Source: an uncultured Muribaculaceae bacterium (GTDB lineage: Bacteria; Bacteroidota; Bacteroidia; Bacteroidales; Muribaculaceae). Taken from it: a stretch of 64,000 nt of DNA. Position numbers and translations under genes: made by a program. Below the pieces are notes generated by a model. It ran no database searches. It was given only the letters and a program-made list of their open reading frames with translations, and was not told the DNA's origin. Below are positions 35,190 through 43,516 of the stretch, piece by piece (positions within the stretch are counted from its first letter, which is position 1; every line of letters starts with the position of its first letter). Location: contig CANRPJ010000009.1 in assembly GCA_947632485.1 (NCBI GenBank), forward strand, positions 1-64,000, written 5' to 3'.

Positions 35190-36046
35190 CCTAATGCGCG
35201 AAGACCTTCTATCAGACCATTGTCGCCTACGAGATGCATAGCGCCTACGGCAATTAAATTACTGTTCTCCTTCAGCATAGCCGGTAGTTTGTTGAGCCAG
35301 TCGGCATTGCGCTCATAGAGCAGATGGTCGAGCCATGCCTTCTCTTCCGGATCTTCAGTTTCCGATTCAATTTGAGCCATAGCGGCCAGATCTCCCGCCA
35401 TGTATGATTCCGTCATCTTCTTCGACTCTGTCACTGCTTTGTCGGGATCAGAAAGGAGATCAACCAGGGCTTTGGCCTGAATGCGGATAGGAGTGGCATT
35501 GAAAAGCACTTCACATTGCCTGTCGATGGTCTCTAATGCTCCAATTGATTTGCCGGCTTTCTGCATTTCAACCTGAATGAGCTTGTCGAGCTGCTCTTCG
35601 GGGTTATAATCGGGCACATTGGGAAGTACCATCATGACTGCTACCATGGTCGATACCGCTGCGGGTTTCATCGGCTCAAGCATGGCAAGGGTCATGCCGG
35701 GCATGGGCGCATACTTCTGAAACACAGGGTCTATTCTCTGGAACTCCTCCGGGGAAATCACCTTGCTGAGAGTGCTGTCGGCGGGAGCGAGCATATAGCC
35801 CTGCATCTGGGCAGCCATCTCATTCTGGTTATGAGTCATGTCGATTTCTCCAACCGCTCTGTCAGCTTCTGCCATGGCCTTGCGTAGACCTGTCACCTCG
35901 TCGAGCATCGACTTGGGAGCGAGATGATGGGTGCCGAAGAGGTAAGAGGGCTGCTTCAGCCCGTTACCGGAAATTTTGTAAAGGAGTTGCGCGTTGACTC
36001 CGGAAGCTATTGCGAGCAGAGCCAGGAGTATGAATGTTTTCTTCAT
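35156..36046 (-). CDS. TraB/GumN family protein
   Basis: Product of about 296 aa. I chose the ATG at 36046 because it gives a signal peptide ('MKKTFILLALLAIASGVNA'); a longer frame would run back into the divergent HU gene. The TraB/GumN family signatures are 'PSYLFGTHHLAP' at the N-terminus and 'LIAVGAMHLVGDNGLIEGLR' at the C-terminus, both carrying the family's conserved His. Members are proposed metal-dependent peptidases or haem-related proteins; the function here is unknown. Its 3' end overlaps mscS. Confidence 0.88.
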   Translation of the reverse strand: MKKTFILLALLAIASGVNAQLLYKISGNGLKQPSYLFGTHHLAPKSMLDEVTGLRKAMAEADRAVGEIDMTHNQNEMAAQMQGYMLAPADSTLSKVISPEEFQRIDPVFQKYAPMPGMTLAMLEPMKPAAVSTMVAVMMVLPNVPDYNPEEQLDKLIQVEMQKAGKSIGALETIDRQCEVLFNATPIRIQAKALVDLLSDPDKAVTESKKMTESYMAGDLAAMAQIESETEDPEEKAWLDHLLYERNADWLNKLPAMLKENSNLIAVGAMHLVGDNGLIEGLRALGYTVEPVGAAD

Positions 36047-36081
36047 TTTGAAGGAGTTTTTGATTAAGTTGCGGATAATAG

Positions 36082-36113
36082 TTTGCAAAATTAGGAAAAT
36101 TCCGCTACTTTTG
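36082..36113 (+). promoter_or_regulatory. Promoter of the HU gene pair
   Basis: There is a -33 TTTG at 36082-36085, a 20-nt spacer and a -7 TACTTTTG at 36106-36113, 21 nt before the ATG at 36135. Confidence 0.8.
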
Positions 36114-36134
36114 TAATTCTTCAACAGAATAGAA

Positions 36135-36428
36135 ATGGATTCTAAAAGCTTTATGGAGACTCTCGCCGAGCGACTGGGCACCGATGAGGAGAGCATAGCT
36201 TTTCTCACATCGGCCTTAGCCCGAAGCCTCACTCAGGCGTGCGGTAGTGGCCAGTCAGTGGCAGTAGCCGGTTTCGGCACATTTGAGACGAAGGTACGCC
36301 GCGAAAGGGTGGCGCGCCACCCGGCTACAGGGCGCCGCGTGCTGCTTCCTCCTAAGGCTGTGTTGCAGTTTCGCCCGTCGGCAGTGTTGAAACAGAAAGT
36401 AAAGGATTTGCCCGAAGAGAAGTCATGA
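36135..36428 (+). CDS. HU/IHF family DNA-binding protein
   Basis: Protein of 97 aa covering a full HU fold. The N-terminal helices 'SKSFMETLAERLGTDEESI' are followed by 'VAVAGFGTFETKVRRERVA' and 'RHPATGRRVLLPPKAVLQFR', matching the DNA-bending arm region. It acts on the nucleoid. Its stop overlaps the start of a second HU-domain gene (ATGA at 36425), so the two are translationally coupled and probably work together. Confidence 0.93.
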   Translation: MDSKSFMETLAERLGTDEESIAFLTSALARSLTQACGSGQSVAVAGFGTFETKVRRERVARHPATGRRVLLPPKAVLQFRPSAVLKQKVKDLPEEKS

Positions 36429-37564
36429 AACAGCGATTGACCCTGGCCGATCTGGCATCGGTGTTTGCGGAATTAACCGGCGAGTCGAAGAAGGCTTCAT
36501 CTGACTTCCTTCGTGAGTTTTTTGCTCTGGTAGCCTCTGCGCTTGAGGGAGGTGAGAGTGTGAGGATCAAAGGCTTCGGCACGTTTAAGCTAACGGAAGT
36601 AGATTCCAGAAAGAGCGTGAATGTGGCGACCGGAGCTGAAATGGAGATTCCCGGTCACCGGAAGGTCTCTTTTGTGCCCGGTCGGGAGCTGGCTGACGCT
36701 GTAAACGAGGCGTTTGAGATGTTTGAGCCGGTTGAGCTTTCAGAAAGAGTGACCGACGATATGCTCGATAGCACGGAAGAGGAGGAACCAGAGGTAGAGG
36801 TTGAAGAGCAGGTTGCACCCACCTCGGCTCAGGAGGTGCTTGAGGAGGCATTCGAAGAGGTTAAGACTGAGAGTCCCGAAGAGCTGAATGAAGAGTTTGA
36901 TGAAGCCGTGGAGCGCGAAGAAATCCGCGAGCGGAACGAGGCGATTGAGCATGCCGAGGATAGAATTATTGAAGAAGAGGGCATCGAAGAAGAGGTAGAG
37001 AGTCCTGCTGAAGATGAGGAAATTTCCGAGGAAAGTCGCCCGAGGCGCCGGTTCGGCTGGGGCTTCCTCGTAGGATTTCTTACAGCAGCGGTCGTAGCTG
37101 TTATCGCTATGGTCTTTTTCTTCGACTGGCGTCCATGGCTCGCATTGGATAAGAGTCCTGAGAATATAGCTTTTTCCGATGCTTCGATTGTTAATTCTGA
37201 TACCCTTTCGGTGCCGGTTCCTACGGAGATAGTGAAGGATTCTATAGCTGCCACGGCTGAGGATTCGCTTTCCGTGTCAGGTTCAAAAGTTGTTCCTACC
37301 CGACCTTCAGATACTGTAAGATACGATACCATTACGAAAACGCGCTATCTTACCACCATGAGCCGCGAATACTATGGAAATTATCATTTCTGGCCTTATA
37401 TATATGAAGAGAATAAGGCTATTCTCGGTCACCCTGACCGCATTCGGCCCGGCACGCAGGTTGTAGTGCCTGAGTTGTCGAAATATGGGGTTGATCCGAA
37501 GAATCCGGCCGATGTGGAAAAGGCTAAGCGGAAGGGCACTGAAATCTACTCGCGCTACAGATAA
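36425..37564 (+). CDS. Membrane-anchored HU-domain protein with LysM-like C-terminus
   Basis: Protein of 379 aa. Residues 1-95 are an HU/IHF domain ('MKQRLTLADLASVFAELTG', 'VRIKGFGTFKLTEV', 'GHRKVSFVPGRELADAV'). A very acidic Glu-rich linker follows at about 105-205, then basic 'RPRRR', one transmembrane helix at about 213-233, and a C-terminal LysM-like module at about 300-350 ('YLTTMSREYYGNYHFWPYIY', 'RIRPGTQVVVPEL'). The predicted topology is DNA-binding inside and a wall-binding-like module outside. HU-TM-SPOR proteins are described in Bacteroidetes; a LysM-like version seems related. A nucleoid-envelope tether is inference. A strong terminator follows. Confidence 0.88.
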   Translation: MKQRLTLADLASVFAELTGESKKASSDFLREFFALVASALEGGESVRIKGFGTFKLTEVDSRKSVNVATGAEMEIPGHRKVSFVPGRELADAVNEAFEMFEPVELSERVTDDMLDSTEEEEPEVEVEEQVAPTSAQEVLEEAFEEVKTESPEELNEEFDEAVEREEIRERNEAIEHAEDRIIEEEGIEEEVESPAEDEEISEESRPRRRFGWGFLVGFLTAAVVAVIAMVFFFDWRPWLALDKSPENIAFSDASIVNSDTLSVPVPTEIVKDSIAATAEDSLSVSGSKVVPTRPSDTVRYDTITKTRYLTTMSREYYGNYHFWPYIYEENKAILGHPDRIRPGTQVVVPELSKYGVDPKNPADVEKAKRKGTEIYSRYR

Positions 37565-37591
37565 CAGATAATTGAGAGCTGCAGATAAAAA

Positions 37592-37637
37592 AGATACTTA
37601 GACTGCCTCATTGAGAATGTCTAAGTATCTTTTTTTT
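37592..37637. terminator. Bidirectional Rho-independent terminator
   Basis: A perfect 12-bp stem (37592-37603 with 37619-37630) is flanked by seven T on the plus side and an A-run on the other. It can end both the HU-LysM transcript (+) and the tRNA-Cys transcript (-). Confidence 0.9.
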
Positions 37638-37638
37638 G

Positions 37639-37709
37639 AGGTTCCAACCGGATTCGAACCGGTGTAAACGGTTTTGCAGACCGGTACCTAACCACTCGGA
37701 CATGGAACC
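37639..37709 (-). tRNA. tRNA-Cys (GCA anticodon)
   Basis: A 71-nt cloverleaf on the minus strand. The acceptor arms GGTTCCA/TGGAACC pair perfectly, the anticodon loop is CTGCAAA, and the T arm is CCGGTTCGAATCCGG. Discriminator base T(U); CCA is not encoded. It has its own promoter at 37724-37754. Confidence 0.95.
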
Positions 37710-37723
37710 TTGCTTTTGCGGTG

Positions 37724-37754
37724 CAAAGTTAATGCTTTCTTTTTAATCTGCAAA
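37724..37754 (-). promoter_or_regulatory. Promoter of tRNA-Cys
   Basis: On the minus strand there is a -33 TTTG at 37751-37754, a 19-nt spacer and a -7 TAACTTTG at 37724-37731. Confidence 0.75.
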
Positions 37755-38041
37755 ACAGATGGGCAAAATAAATTTTTCATCTGCGTTTTTAGGCAAAATT
37801 GTGATCCCTATTTGAAGGTCTGGCAATGTTAATATCTTTATGCTGGAATAGTTATAGTGGCATTAAATCTTTTTAACATTTACCGATCGGCGATTTTTGC
37901 ACTCTCTCCAGTATAATGTGCAATGGCTGAAAAACATGTTATAAAACATATTTTTGCTTCAAACCACCTTTAACCAAAGGATTAAATGACTACATGGACA
38001 CAGTGGGAAATGCGATGAAGAGAAAAAAGTTGTCAGCTTTG
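37755..38041. other. AT-rich intergenic region
   Basis: Between the tRNA-Cys and ndk promoters. No reading frame with coding character was seen, only short A/T-rich palindromes such as CAGATG..CATCTG at about 37754-37781. It may be a boundary or remnant region. Confidence 0.5.
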
Positions 38042-38072
38042 TTGGATATTTGATTGGAATGGGTTAACTTTG
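38042..38072 (+). promoter_or_regulatory. Promoter of ndk
   Basis: There is a -33 TTG at 38042-38044, a 20-nt spacer and a -7 TAACTTTG at 38065-38072, giving a leader of about 55 nt. Confidence 0.75.
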
Positions 38073-38133
38073 AAGTGATTGATGCTTGAAGTCTTAAAAG
38101 TTCTTAAGAAATCGGGCAGCTAATTGAAGCGAA

Positions 38134-38601
38134 ATGGAGCAGACTCTCGTCATATTGAAACCCTCTTGCGTGGCCCGCGGGCTGATGGGAGAGGTAATAG
38201 GACGGCTCGAAGCCAAAGGGCTCATTGTAGCTGGCATGAAAATGATGCAGCTCGATGAGCAGATTTTGCGTGAGCACTATTCGCATCTTGTCGATAAGCC
38301 TTTCTTCCCCTCATTGATGAAGTCGATGATGGCTACGCCGGTAGTGGTGATGTGTGTAGAAGGCGTTGAGGCAGTGAGAGTAGTCAGAGCTATGGCGGGA
38401 GTAACTAACGGACGCAATGCTGCGCTGGGTACAATCCGCGGCGATTTCAGCGTAAGCGGCCAGAAGAATATTGTGCACGCGAGCGACTCTCCGGAAAATG
38501 CCGTGGTGGAGCTTGCGCGTTTTTTCAAGCCTGAAGAGATTTTCAGCTACGAAACAGCCGCTTACAGCTATTGTTACGGCGATGATGATTTGAAAGATTG
38601 A
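38134..38601 (+). CDS. ndk: Nucleoside diphosphate kinase
   Basis: Protein of 155 aa, normal length. It transfers phosphate between nucleoside tri- and diphosphates. The catalytic His lies in 'GQKNIVHASDSPENAVVELA', and 'QTLVILKPSCVARGLMGE' is the usual N-terminus. It is followed 20 nt later by the M23 peptidase gene, probably on the same transcript. Confidence 0.97.
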   Translation: MEQTLVILKPSCVARGLMGEVIGRLEAKGLIVAGMKMMQLDEQILREHYSHLVDKPFFPSLMKSMMATPVVVMCVEGVEAVRVVRAMAGVTNGRNAALGTIRGDFSVSGQKNIVHASDSPENAVVELARFFKPEEIFSYETAAYSYCYGDDDLKD

Positions 38602-38621
38602 TTCAGGCCCTAAAAGAGATT

Positions 38622-39581
38622 ATGATGAATATCAAAAAAATACTGACAGCTGCCTTGGCAATGGGATTTGCTTTCCTCCCCGCCGCAGCACAGACAAAGA
38701 GCACCTCTCCTCACTCGGCGGCTCATAAGAATCTGCTTGCAAAGCAGAGTACGGCCAAAGATCAGATCAAACTTACGGAGCATAACACCTTCCTTGATCT
38801 GATTGATGATATCGAGCCGGAGCCTGACATCTACACGGAGGGTTGGAACAGCAAGAGTGTAAATCCCTTTAAGGCAGCCGATGTGCCGAATACGGCGCTG
38901 ATCGATGTTACCGGTTATGCAATGCCTTGTAAGACAGCTGACCGCGTCACATCAAACTATGGCTATCGCGCCCGTTTCGGAAGAATGCACAAGGGTATTG
39001 ACCTTCATATTCGCAACAACGACACTATCTATGCCGCATTCGATGGCAAGGTGCGTCTCACGGCCTACGAGGGTAAGGGTTATGGCAACTACGTGATTAT
39101 CCGCCACCCAAATGATCTTGAAACCGTATATGGCCACCTCAACAAGGCTCTCGTTAAGCCGGAGCAGGTGGTGAAAGCCGGCGATCCTATCGCTCTCGGT
39201 GGAAGCACAGGCAGAAGCACCGGCCCGCACCTTCACTTCGAGACCCGCTACATGGGCTACGCCATCAATCCCGCCGCGATCTTCGACTTCCCGAACCTCA
39301 CAACTCATACCGATACCTATGCTTTCGATAAGAGCAGCTACACTCAGGGTCGTAACTATGATCCGCGTCGGGTCACCTCTTCAACGAAAGGCTCACGCAA
39401 GAGCAAGAAGTCGAAGGCTTCAGCTTCGTCAGGTAAGGGTAGCAGCCATGAGGTGAAGAAGGGTGAGACCCTCTCATCGATTGCCAAGCGCAACGGCACC
39501 ACTGTTGCCGCACTGACCAAGCTCAACGGAATCAGCAAGAACTCTACTTTGCGTCCGGGTCAGAAACTTAAAGTGAAATAA
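38622..39581 (+). CDS. M23 family metallopeptidase with C-terminal LysM domain
   Basis: Product of about 319 aa; the ATG at 38622 (or the next codon) gives a signal peptide ending 'FLPAAAQ'. The peptidase domain at about 95-220 has Zn ligands in 'RMHKGIDLH' and 'TGPHLHFETRY', as in active LytM/M23 endopeptidases. A Ser/Lys-rich linker leads to one LysM repeat at about 272-319 ('HEVKKGETLSSIAKRNGTT'). It should cut peptidoglycan cross-bridges or activate amidases in the periplasm. A terminator follows at 39608. Confidence 0.93.
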   Translation: MMNIKKILTAALAMGFAFLPAAAQTKSTSPHSAAHKNLLAKQSTAKDQIKLTEHNTFLDLIDDIEPEPDIYTEGWNSKSVNPFKAADVPNTALIDVTGYAMPCKTADRVTSNYGYRARFGRMHKGIDLHIRNNDTIYAAFDGKVRLTAYEGKGYGNYVIIRHPNDLETVYGHLNKALVKPEQVVKAGDPIALGGSTGRSTGPHLHFETRYMGYAINPAAIFDFPNLTTHTDTYAFDKSSYTQGRNYDPRRVTSSTKGSRKSKKSKASASSGKGSSHEVKKGETLSSIAKRNGTTVAALTKLNGISKNSTLRPGQKLKVK

Positions 39582-39607
39582 GAAAGAATTATTGACAAGA
39601 TAGGTGA

Positions 39608-39641
39608 AAGCGGAGCTCTCGAGGGTTCCGCTTCTTCTTTT
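39608..39641 (+). terminator. Terminator after the M23 peptidase gene
   Basis: An 11-bp stem with two wobble pairs (39608-39618 with 39623-39633) and loop TCGA is followed by a T-rich tract. Confidence 0.7.
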
Positions 39642-39757
39642 ATGGTTGGCTGATGATGTTAAATTAAAATTGGCAAAATCAGTTTGATAGGAGAATTTTG
39701 AGATTTTTATCGGTCTGAAAGGTTTGTTTTTTGACGCGAGAGGGGTCATATATTTGT

Positions 39758-40243
39758 ATGACGAAATTTGAGGACATAGGACAGCTTTTCCGCTCTCATT
39801 TTGCGGCTATGCAACGGCTTGCAATGCTGATACTGCGTGATGACAGTGCGTCTCGCGATATTGTGCACGATATCTTTGAGTCGCTGTTGATATCAGGCCG
39901 ATCGGAGGTTTCAGAAGCATATCTGCTTCAAGCTGTTCGCAACCGATGCCTGAAGCATATCCGCAGTCTGTCAGCTCAAGAGCGTTTGAAAGAGATCTAC
40001 TCAATCAATGCAACTGAAATTGCTGAAGAGTATTGGCCTGATGATGCTGTGATAGAGCAGATTCAGTCAACTGTCTCCAATGATCTTACAGAAGCTTGCC
40101 GACGAGTGTTCAAATTGAGATTCTCCGACGGAAAGAGTTATCAGGAGATTGCAGAGACCCTTGGAATAAGCAAGGTTGCTGTTTACAAGCATTTGCGTCA
40201 TGCAATAGATGTTTTACGCCAGAAAATAAATCAAAATGGATAA
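39758..40243 (+). CDS. RNA polymerase ECF-type sigma factor
   Basis: Product of about 161 aa. Sigma region 2 is seen in 'LFRSHFAAMQRLAMLIL' and 'ASRDIVHDIFESLL', and region 4 helix-turn-helix in 'YQEIAETLGISKVAVYKHL'. I start at the ATG at 39758 because region 2 begins immediately after it. TATATTTG at 39749-39756 looks like a -7 box but lies only 1 nt before this ATG, so it may be coincidental. The gene overlaps the anti-sigma factor by 8 nt and an STN outer-membrane protein follows, the standard FecI-FecR-receptor layout. Confidence 0.93.
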   Translation: MTKFEDIGQLFRSHFAAMQRLAMLILRDDSASRDIVHDIFESLLISGRSEVSEAYLLQAVRNRCLKHIRSLSAQERLKEIYSINATEIAEEYWPDDAVIEQIQSTVSNDLTEACRRVFKLRFSDGKSYQEIAETLGISKVAVYKHLRHAIDVLRQKINQNG

Positions 40244-40892
40244 GATTGACCGATTGCTTGATGCTTTGGAGCATCCGGAGCGTTACTCCTCCGCGGAGAT
40301 TGATGAAATGCTGCAAGACCCGGAGACAAAAGAGGTATTTGATTTGCTTGATAAAGCGAAGTCAAGCCTTCAGCCTGTTTCAACCCCGGATGTTGAAGCT
40401 GAGTGGGAGGCATTTAAGGTCAAAAATCTCAATGTTAAGAAGTCTCTCCGGTCTCGGTTTGCAGGTCTGTTTTCCCGTAAGGTGGCTGCAAGCATCGCCA
40501 TTGGAATCACTGCCCTCACTGCCGTGGCTGCTTTGGTGGGGATAGGTGTCCATTACTCATTCGGTAGGCAATCCGATTCCGAAATCGGAATGGTAAAGTC
40601 TGACGTGGCGATAGCTACTGTATCACAGGGTGACACCGTCGTGACTCTTAATGATACTGTGCAGGTTCCTGCTGAGACCGTAGTTTTTGATAATGAGTCG
40701 TTCGAGACTATAATATCTAAAATTGCTGCATACTACGGGTATGAAGTAATTTATGTTACCGACAGCCCAAAGTCTCTCCGCCTGTATTACCGTTGGAAGC
40801 AGTCGCTACCGTTAGAAGATATAGTAGAAAGCCTTAATAACTTCGGGCAGATTCATCTCTCAATCAAGGGCAAAACCATAAAAGTAGACTAA
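40236..40892 (+). CDS. FecR-like anti-sigma factor
   Basis: Protein of 218 aa. An N-terminal cytoplasmic part of about 80 aa would bind the sigma factor, one transmembrane helix spans about 85-107, and the periplasmic C-terminus resembles the DUF4974/STN-interacting domain of Bacteroidetes FecR proteins ('FETIISKIAAYYGYEVIYV', 'LPLEDIVESLNNFGQIHLSI'). The FecR core domain is reduced. It starts 8 nt inside the sigma gene and ends 4 nt before the outer-membrane protein gene. Confidence 0.88.
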   Translation: MDKIDRLLDALEHPERYSSAEIDEMLQDPETKEVFDLLDKAKSSLQPVSTPDVEAEWEAFKVKNLNVKKSLRSRFAGLFSRKVAASIAIGITALTAVAALVGIGVHYSFGRQSDSEIGMVKSDVAIATVSQGDTVVTLNDTVQVPAETVVFDNESFETIISKIAAYYGYEVIYVTDSPKSLRLYYRWKQSLPLEDIVESLNNFGQIHLSIKGKTIKVD

Positions 40893-40896
40893 GATC

Positions 40897-42501
40897 ATGA
40901 CGCGCCTGATTATTTTTCTTGCGGCCATGACCACAGTCTTCATGGCCGATGCTGAAACATTCTCATATCGTTTCAACGCAACGCCTCTCCCTAATGCTGT
41001 GCAAAAAATAATGGAAGATCACCCAGATCTCGAAGTGAATTTCATATATGATGAACTTGAAAACTATAAAACGAGCGCTATTGTAAAGACTGATAACCCT
41101 TATGAAGCTCTCCGGCAGACAATCGGATTGAATCCCGTTACCATTGTTAAATCCCGAGACGTTTATTATATCGAAGCGTTGCAACACGGTAAATATGTTT
41201 ACACTGGCCGGGCAATCGGATCAGATAATGAACCTGTTGTAGCTGCTACCGTAATGCTTCTTGCTCCAAAGGATTCCACTGTTCTGACTTATGGCATAAC
41301 AGACAATGCCGGGTGTTTCTCTATCCCATGCGATCGAAAAGGAGTCATTGCGAAGCTTTCTTGTCTCGGCTATAAGACTACCTATAAAAACTTCGAATCG
41401 TTCAACGTCGGTTCTATCCTAATGCCGGAGCAAGCGATAGAGTTAGGCCAAGTCACAGTTGAGGCGGATAACTCTTACCTCTATTCCGATAAATCAGTCT
41501 ATCTCCCGACTTCACGACAGAAGAACGCTTCCCAGACTGCCCAAGACCTGATAATGAGAATGGCTATACCTCAGTTGAGAATCGGGAATGAGATAAAAAC
41601 CATCACCGGACAGCCAGTAGATATTTTCATAGATTTCGTTCCGGCTTCAGCAGCTGATTTGGAAGGCATGAGAATGGCAGATGTAAAGAGGATTGAATAT
41701 TACGACTTCCCAACTGATCCGCGATTTCAGGGTAAGCCTCATGTTATTAACTTTCTATTGCAAAAATATGAATACGGAGGCTACGTAAAGGGTGTTTACT
41801 ATGATAATTTCGTTATGTCTCGGCAGCTTACTGGATTTGCAAAAGTACAATATAAGAAGATGACTTTCGATTGGGGCGGAGGGGCATTTGGAATGGACAG
41901 CAAAAATAATTATGAAAATTCTGTTGAAGCTTTCAGACTTCCACAACCGGATGGCTCGATAAAAGAGTTTGAAAGGAATTCGACGGTGGATTATAGCAAG
42001 TTAATACGCCGTGACTATTGGACATCATTCAAGGCTCTTTATAAATCAGATAAGACCACATTAAGCAATATGATTTCCGTAGATATAGACCGTTCACCCA
42101 AGCAAGTAACTGAAGGTAGATTGACCTATACTCCTGAAGATTTTGAATCAACCGAATTTTCATCTTTAAGTAGAAATAAGGTAAAGTCAATAATCTATAA
42201 CGGTTATTGGTATTTTGGTCTTCCGAATGGAAACTCTATCACCTTCAACCCGCAATATGCTTTCACTCAGACCAATCAGTTTTCTTCCTATCAAGAGAAA
42301 ACGACCGAAACGATTCTTAACGGAGCTAAAGATAATTCCCATCAGGCGAGCGGAGATCTCTCTTTCGTTCACTCTTTCGGGAAAGTAGGCACGCTGAAAG
42401 CTATGCTTCAGGGACGCTTCTTGCAAAATCGTACGAGCTATTCAGGATCTTCCACTCTCTCTCAGATAAGGCTTCTACTTCCAGACTTGGTCCGGGCGTA
42501 A
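40897..42501 (+). CDS. STN/carboxypeptidase-like outer-membrane barrel protein, N-terminal part of a frameshifted gene
   Basis: Frame of 534 aa. It has a signal peptide at about 1-19, an STN (secretin/TonB short N-terminal) signalling domain at about 20-95, a carboxypeptidase-regulatory-like beta domain at about 100-185, then plug-like and barrel strands. The last about 14 residues (after 'SGSSTLS') are not barrel-like, because the frame shifts within CTCTCTCTC at 42455-42463. Removing one CT restores a continuous 843-aa gene ending at 43430. The STN domain would contact the upstream anti-sigma factor and report ligand binding. As read, the barrel is truncated and the receptor should be off. 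Confidence 0.87.
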   Translation: MTRLIIFLAAMTTVFMADAETFSYRFNATPLPNAVQKIMEDHPDLEVNFIYDELENYKTSAIVKTDNPYEALRQTIGLNPVTIVKSRDVYYIEALQHGKYVYTGRAIGSDNEPVVAATVMLLAPKDSTVLTYGITDNAGCFSIPCDRKGVIAKLSCLGYKTTYKNFESFNVGSILMPEQAIELGQVTVEADNSYLYSDKSVYLPTSRQKNASQTAQDLIMRMAIPQLRIGNEIKTITGQPVDIFIDFVPASAADLEGMRMADVKRIEYYDFPTDPRFQGKPHVINFLLQKYEYGGYVKGVYYDNFVMSRQLTGFAKVQYKKMTFDWGGGAFGMDSKNNYENSVEAFRLPQPDGSIKEFERNSTVDYSKLIRRDYWTSFKALYKSDKTTLSNMISVDIDRSPKQVTEGRLTYTPEDFESTEFSSLSRNKVKSIIYNGYWYFGLPNGNSITFNPQYAFTQTNQFSSYQEKTTETILNGAKDNSHQASGDLSFVHSFGKVGTLKAMLQGRFLQNRTSYSGSSTLSQIRLLLPDLVRA

Positions 42502-43430
42502 CCTACAGCTATACCAATAGTAAACTCTATGGGCTACTCGGATTAGGGTTATATTGGGATAAAGCGAAGTATGGTGAAATTGTGGAGAGCTCTACAGTTC
42601 CGTGGGTTAATCTTTCAATGCAATATGCTTTCAATCGGAAAAACTCGCTTTCGCTATCATTTGAATATGAAAAATCAGTTCCATCATCAACCTCAAGGAG
42701 TGCTGCTGTAGTACAGATAAATCCCTGGGTGAGCTATACTGGAAATCCGGCGCTTGTTCCTTACAATTCTTTTACTTTTCAAGGAAGCTATACTTTCATA
42801 CCTAATAAGATGCTTAGCTTCTCGACTTTTGGATATGCATGGATTGTCGGCAATAGATATGTTTTTGACTTTGAGGCCAGCTCAACGGGAATATTGAGAA
42901 CGGTAAAGCAGCCCATGGGTAAGTTTGTACAAGGGCAATGTGGCGTCCAGGGATCGGTTAAATTGCTCAATGAAAAGCTCCAATTGAGTGCTGCGGCCTA
43001 CATGATGCCGGCTCACAATGGTAAGCCTTATTATTGGACAAAGTCTAATCTGATATTCATAGGTTCTGCCTACTATTACTTGGACAAGGTGTATTTAGCT
43101 GCAGATTATACATCGCCGAGTGGATTAGGTGATGGGTGTATGTTTGGAAGCTGGGTTAATCTTCGAGAATCCTATACCTTTCAGGTAGGGTGGAGCAACA
43201 AGAATTGGAATCTACGTTTCTTCACACGTAATCCTTTCATAAAGCGAGGATATAGCATGAAAAACGTGTTGAATAGCAAATACTATGATTCGGTCAGATA
43301 TACCTACAATGGAAGTTCTTCTGGTTTCTTCCAGATCTCGGGAACCTATACATTTGGATTTGGTAAGAAGGTAGGTACCGACAACGAAGCTTATCAGGCT
43401 ACGGGTGCTTCTTCCGGCATCCTTAAATAG
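42453..43430 (+). pseudogene. C-terminal barrel part of the frameshifted outer-membrane protein
   Basis: In the other frame, coding resumes at the CT tract ('SDKASTSRLGPGVTYSYTNS') and continues without a stop to 43430. The first ATG, at 42582, is internal. The segment has alternating beta strands and aromatic belts typical of TonB-dependent barrels. Its terminal 'SGTYTFGFGKKV' is followed by about 20 non-barrel residues. No promoter of its own was found, so the natural product requires correction of the CT tract upstream. Confidence 0.78.
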
Positions 43431-43463
43431 GGAACTCCTTTCTCCCCAATGATTGAATATAGA

Positions 43464-43492
43464 AAGCGGAGGGTCGGTGAGACTCTCCGCTT
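43464..43492. terminator. Bidirectional hairpin between the barrel gene and mdh
   Basis: A 12-bp stem (43464-43475 with 43481-43492, one G-U pair, loop GGTGA) lies between convergent genes. The T-tracts are weak on both sides. Confidence 0.65.
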
Positions 43493-43516
43493 AAACTTGA
43501 TTTACGAAGCTGCTGA

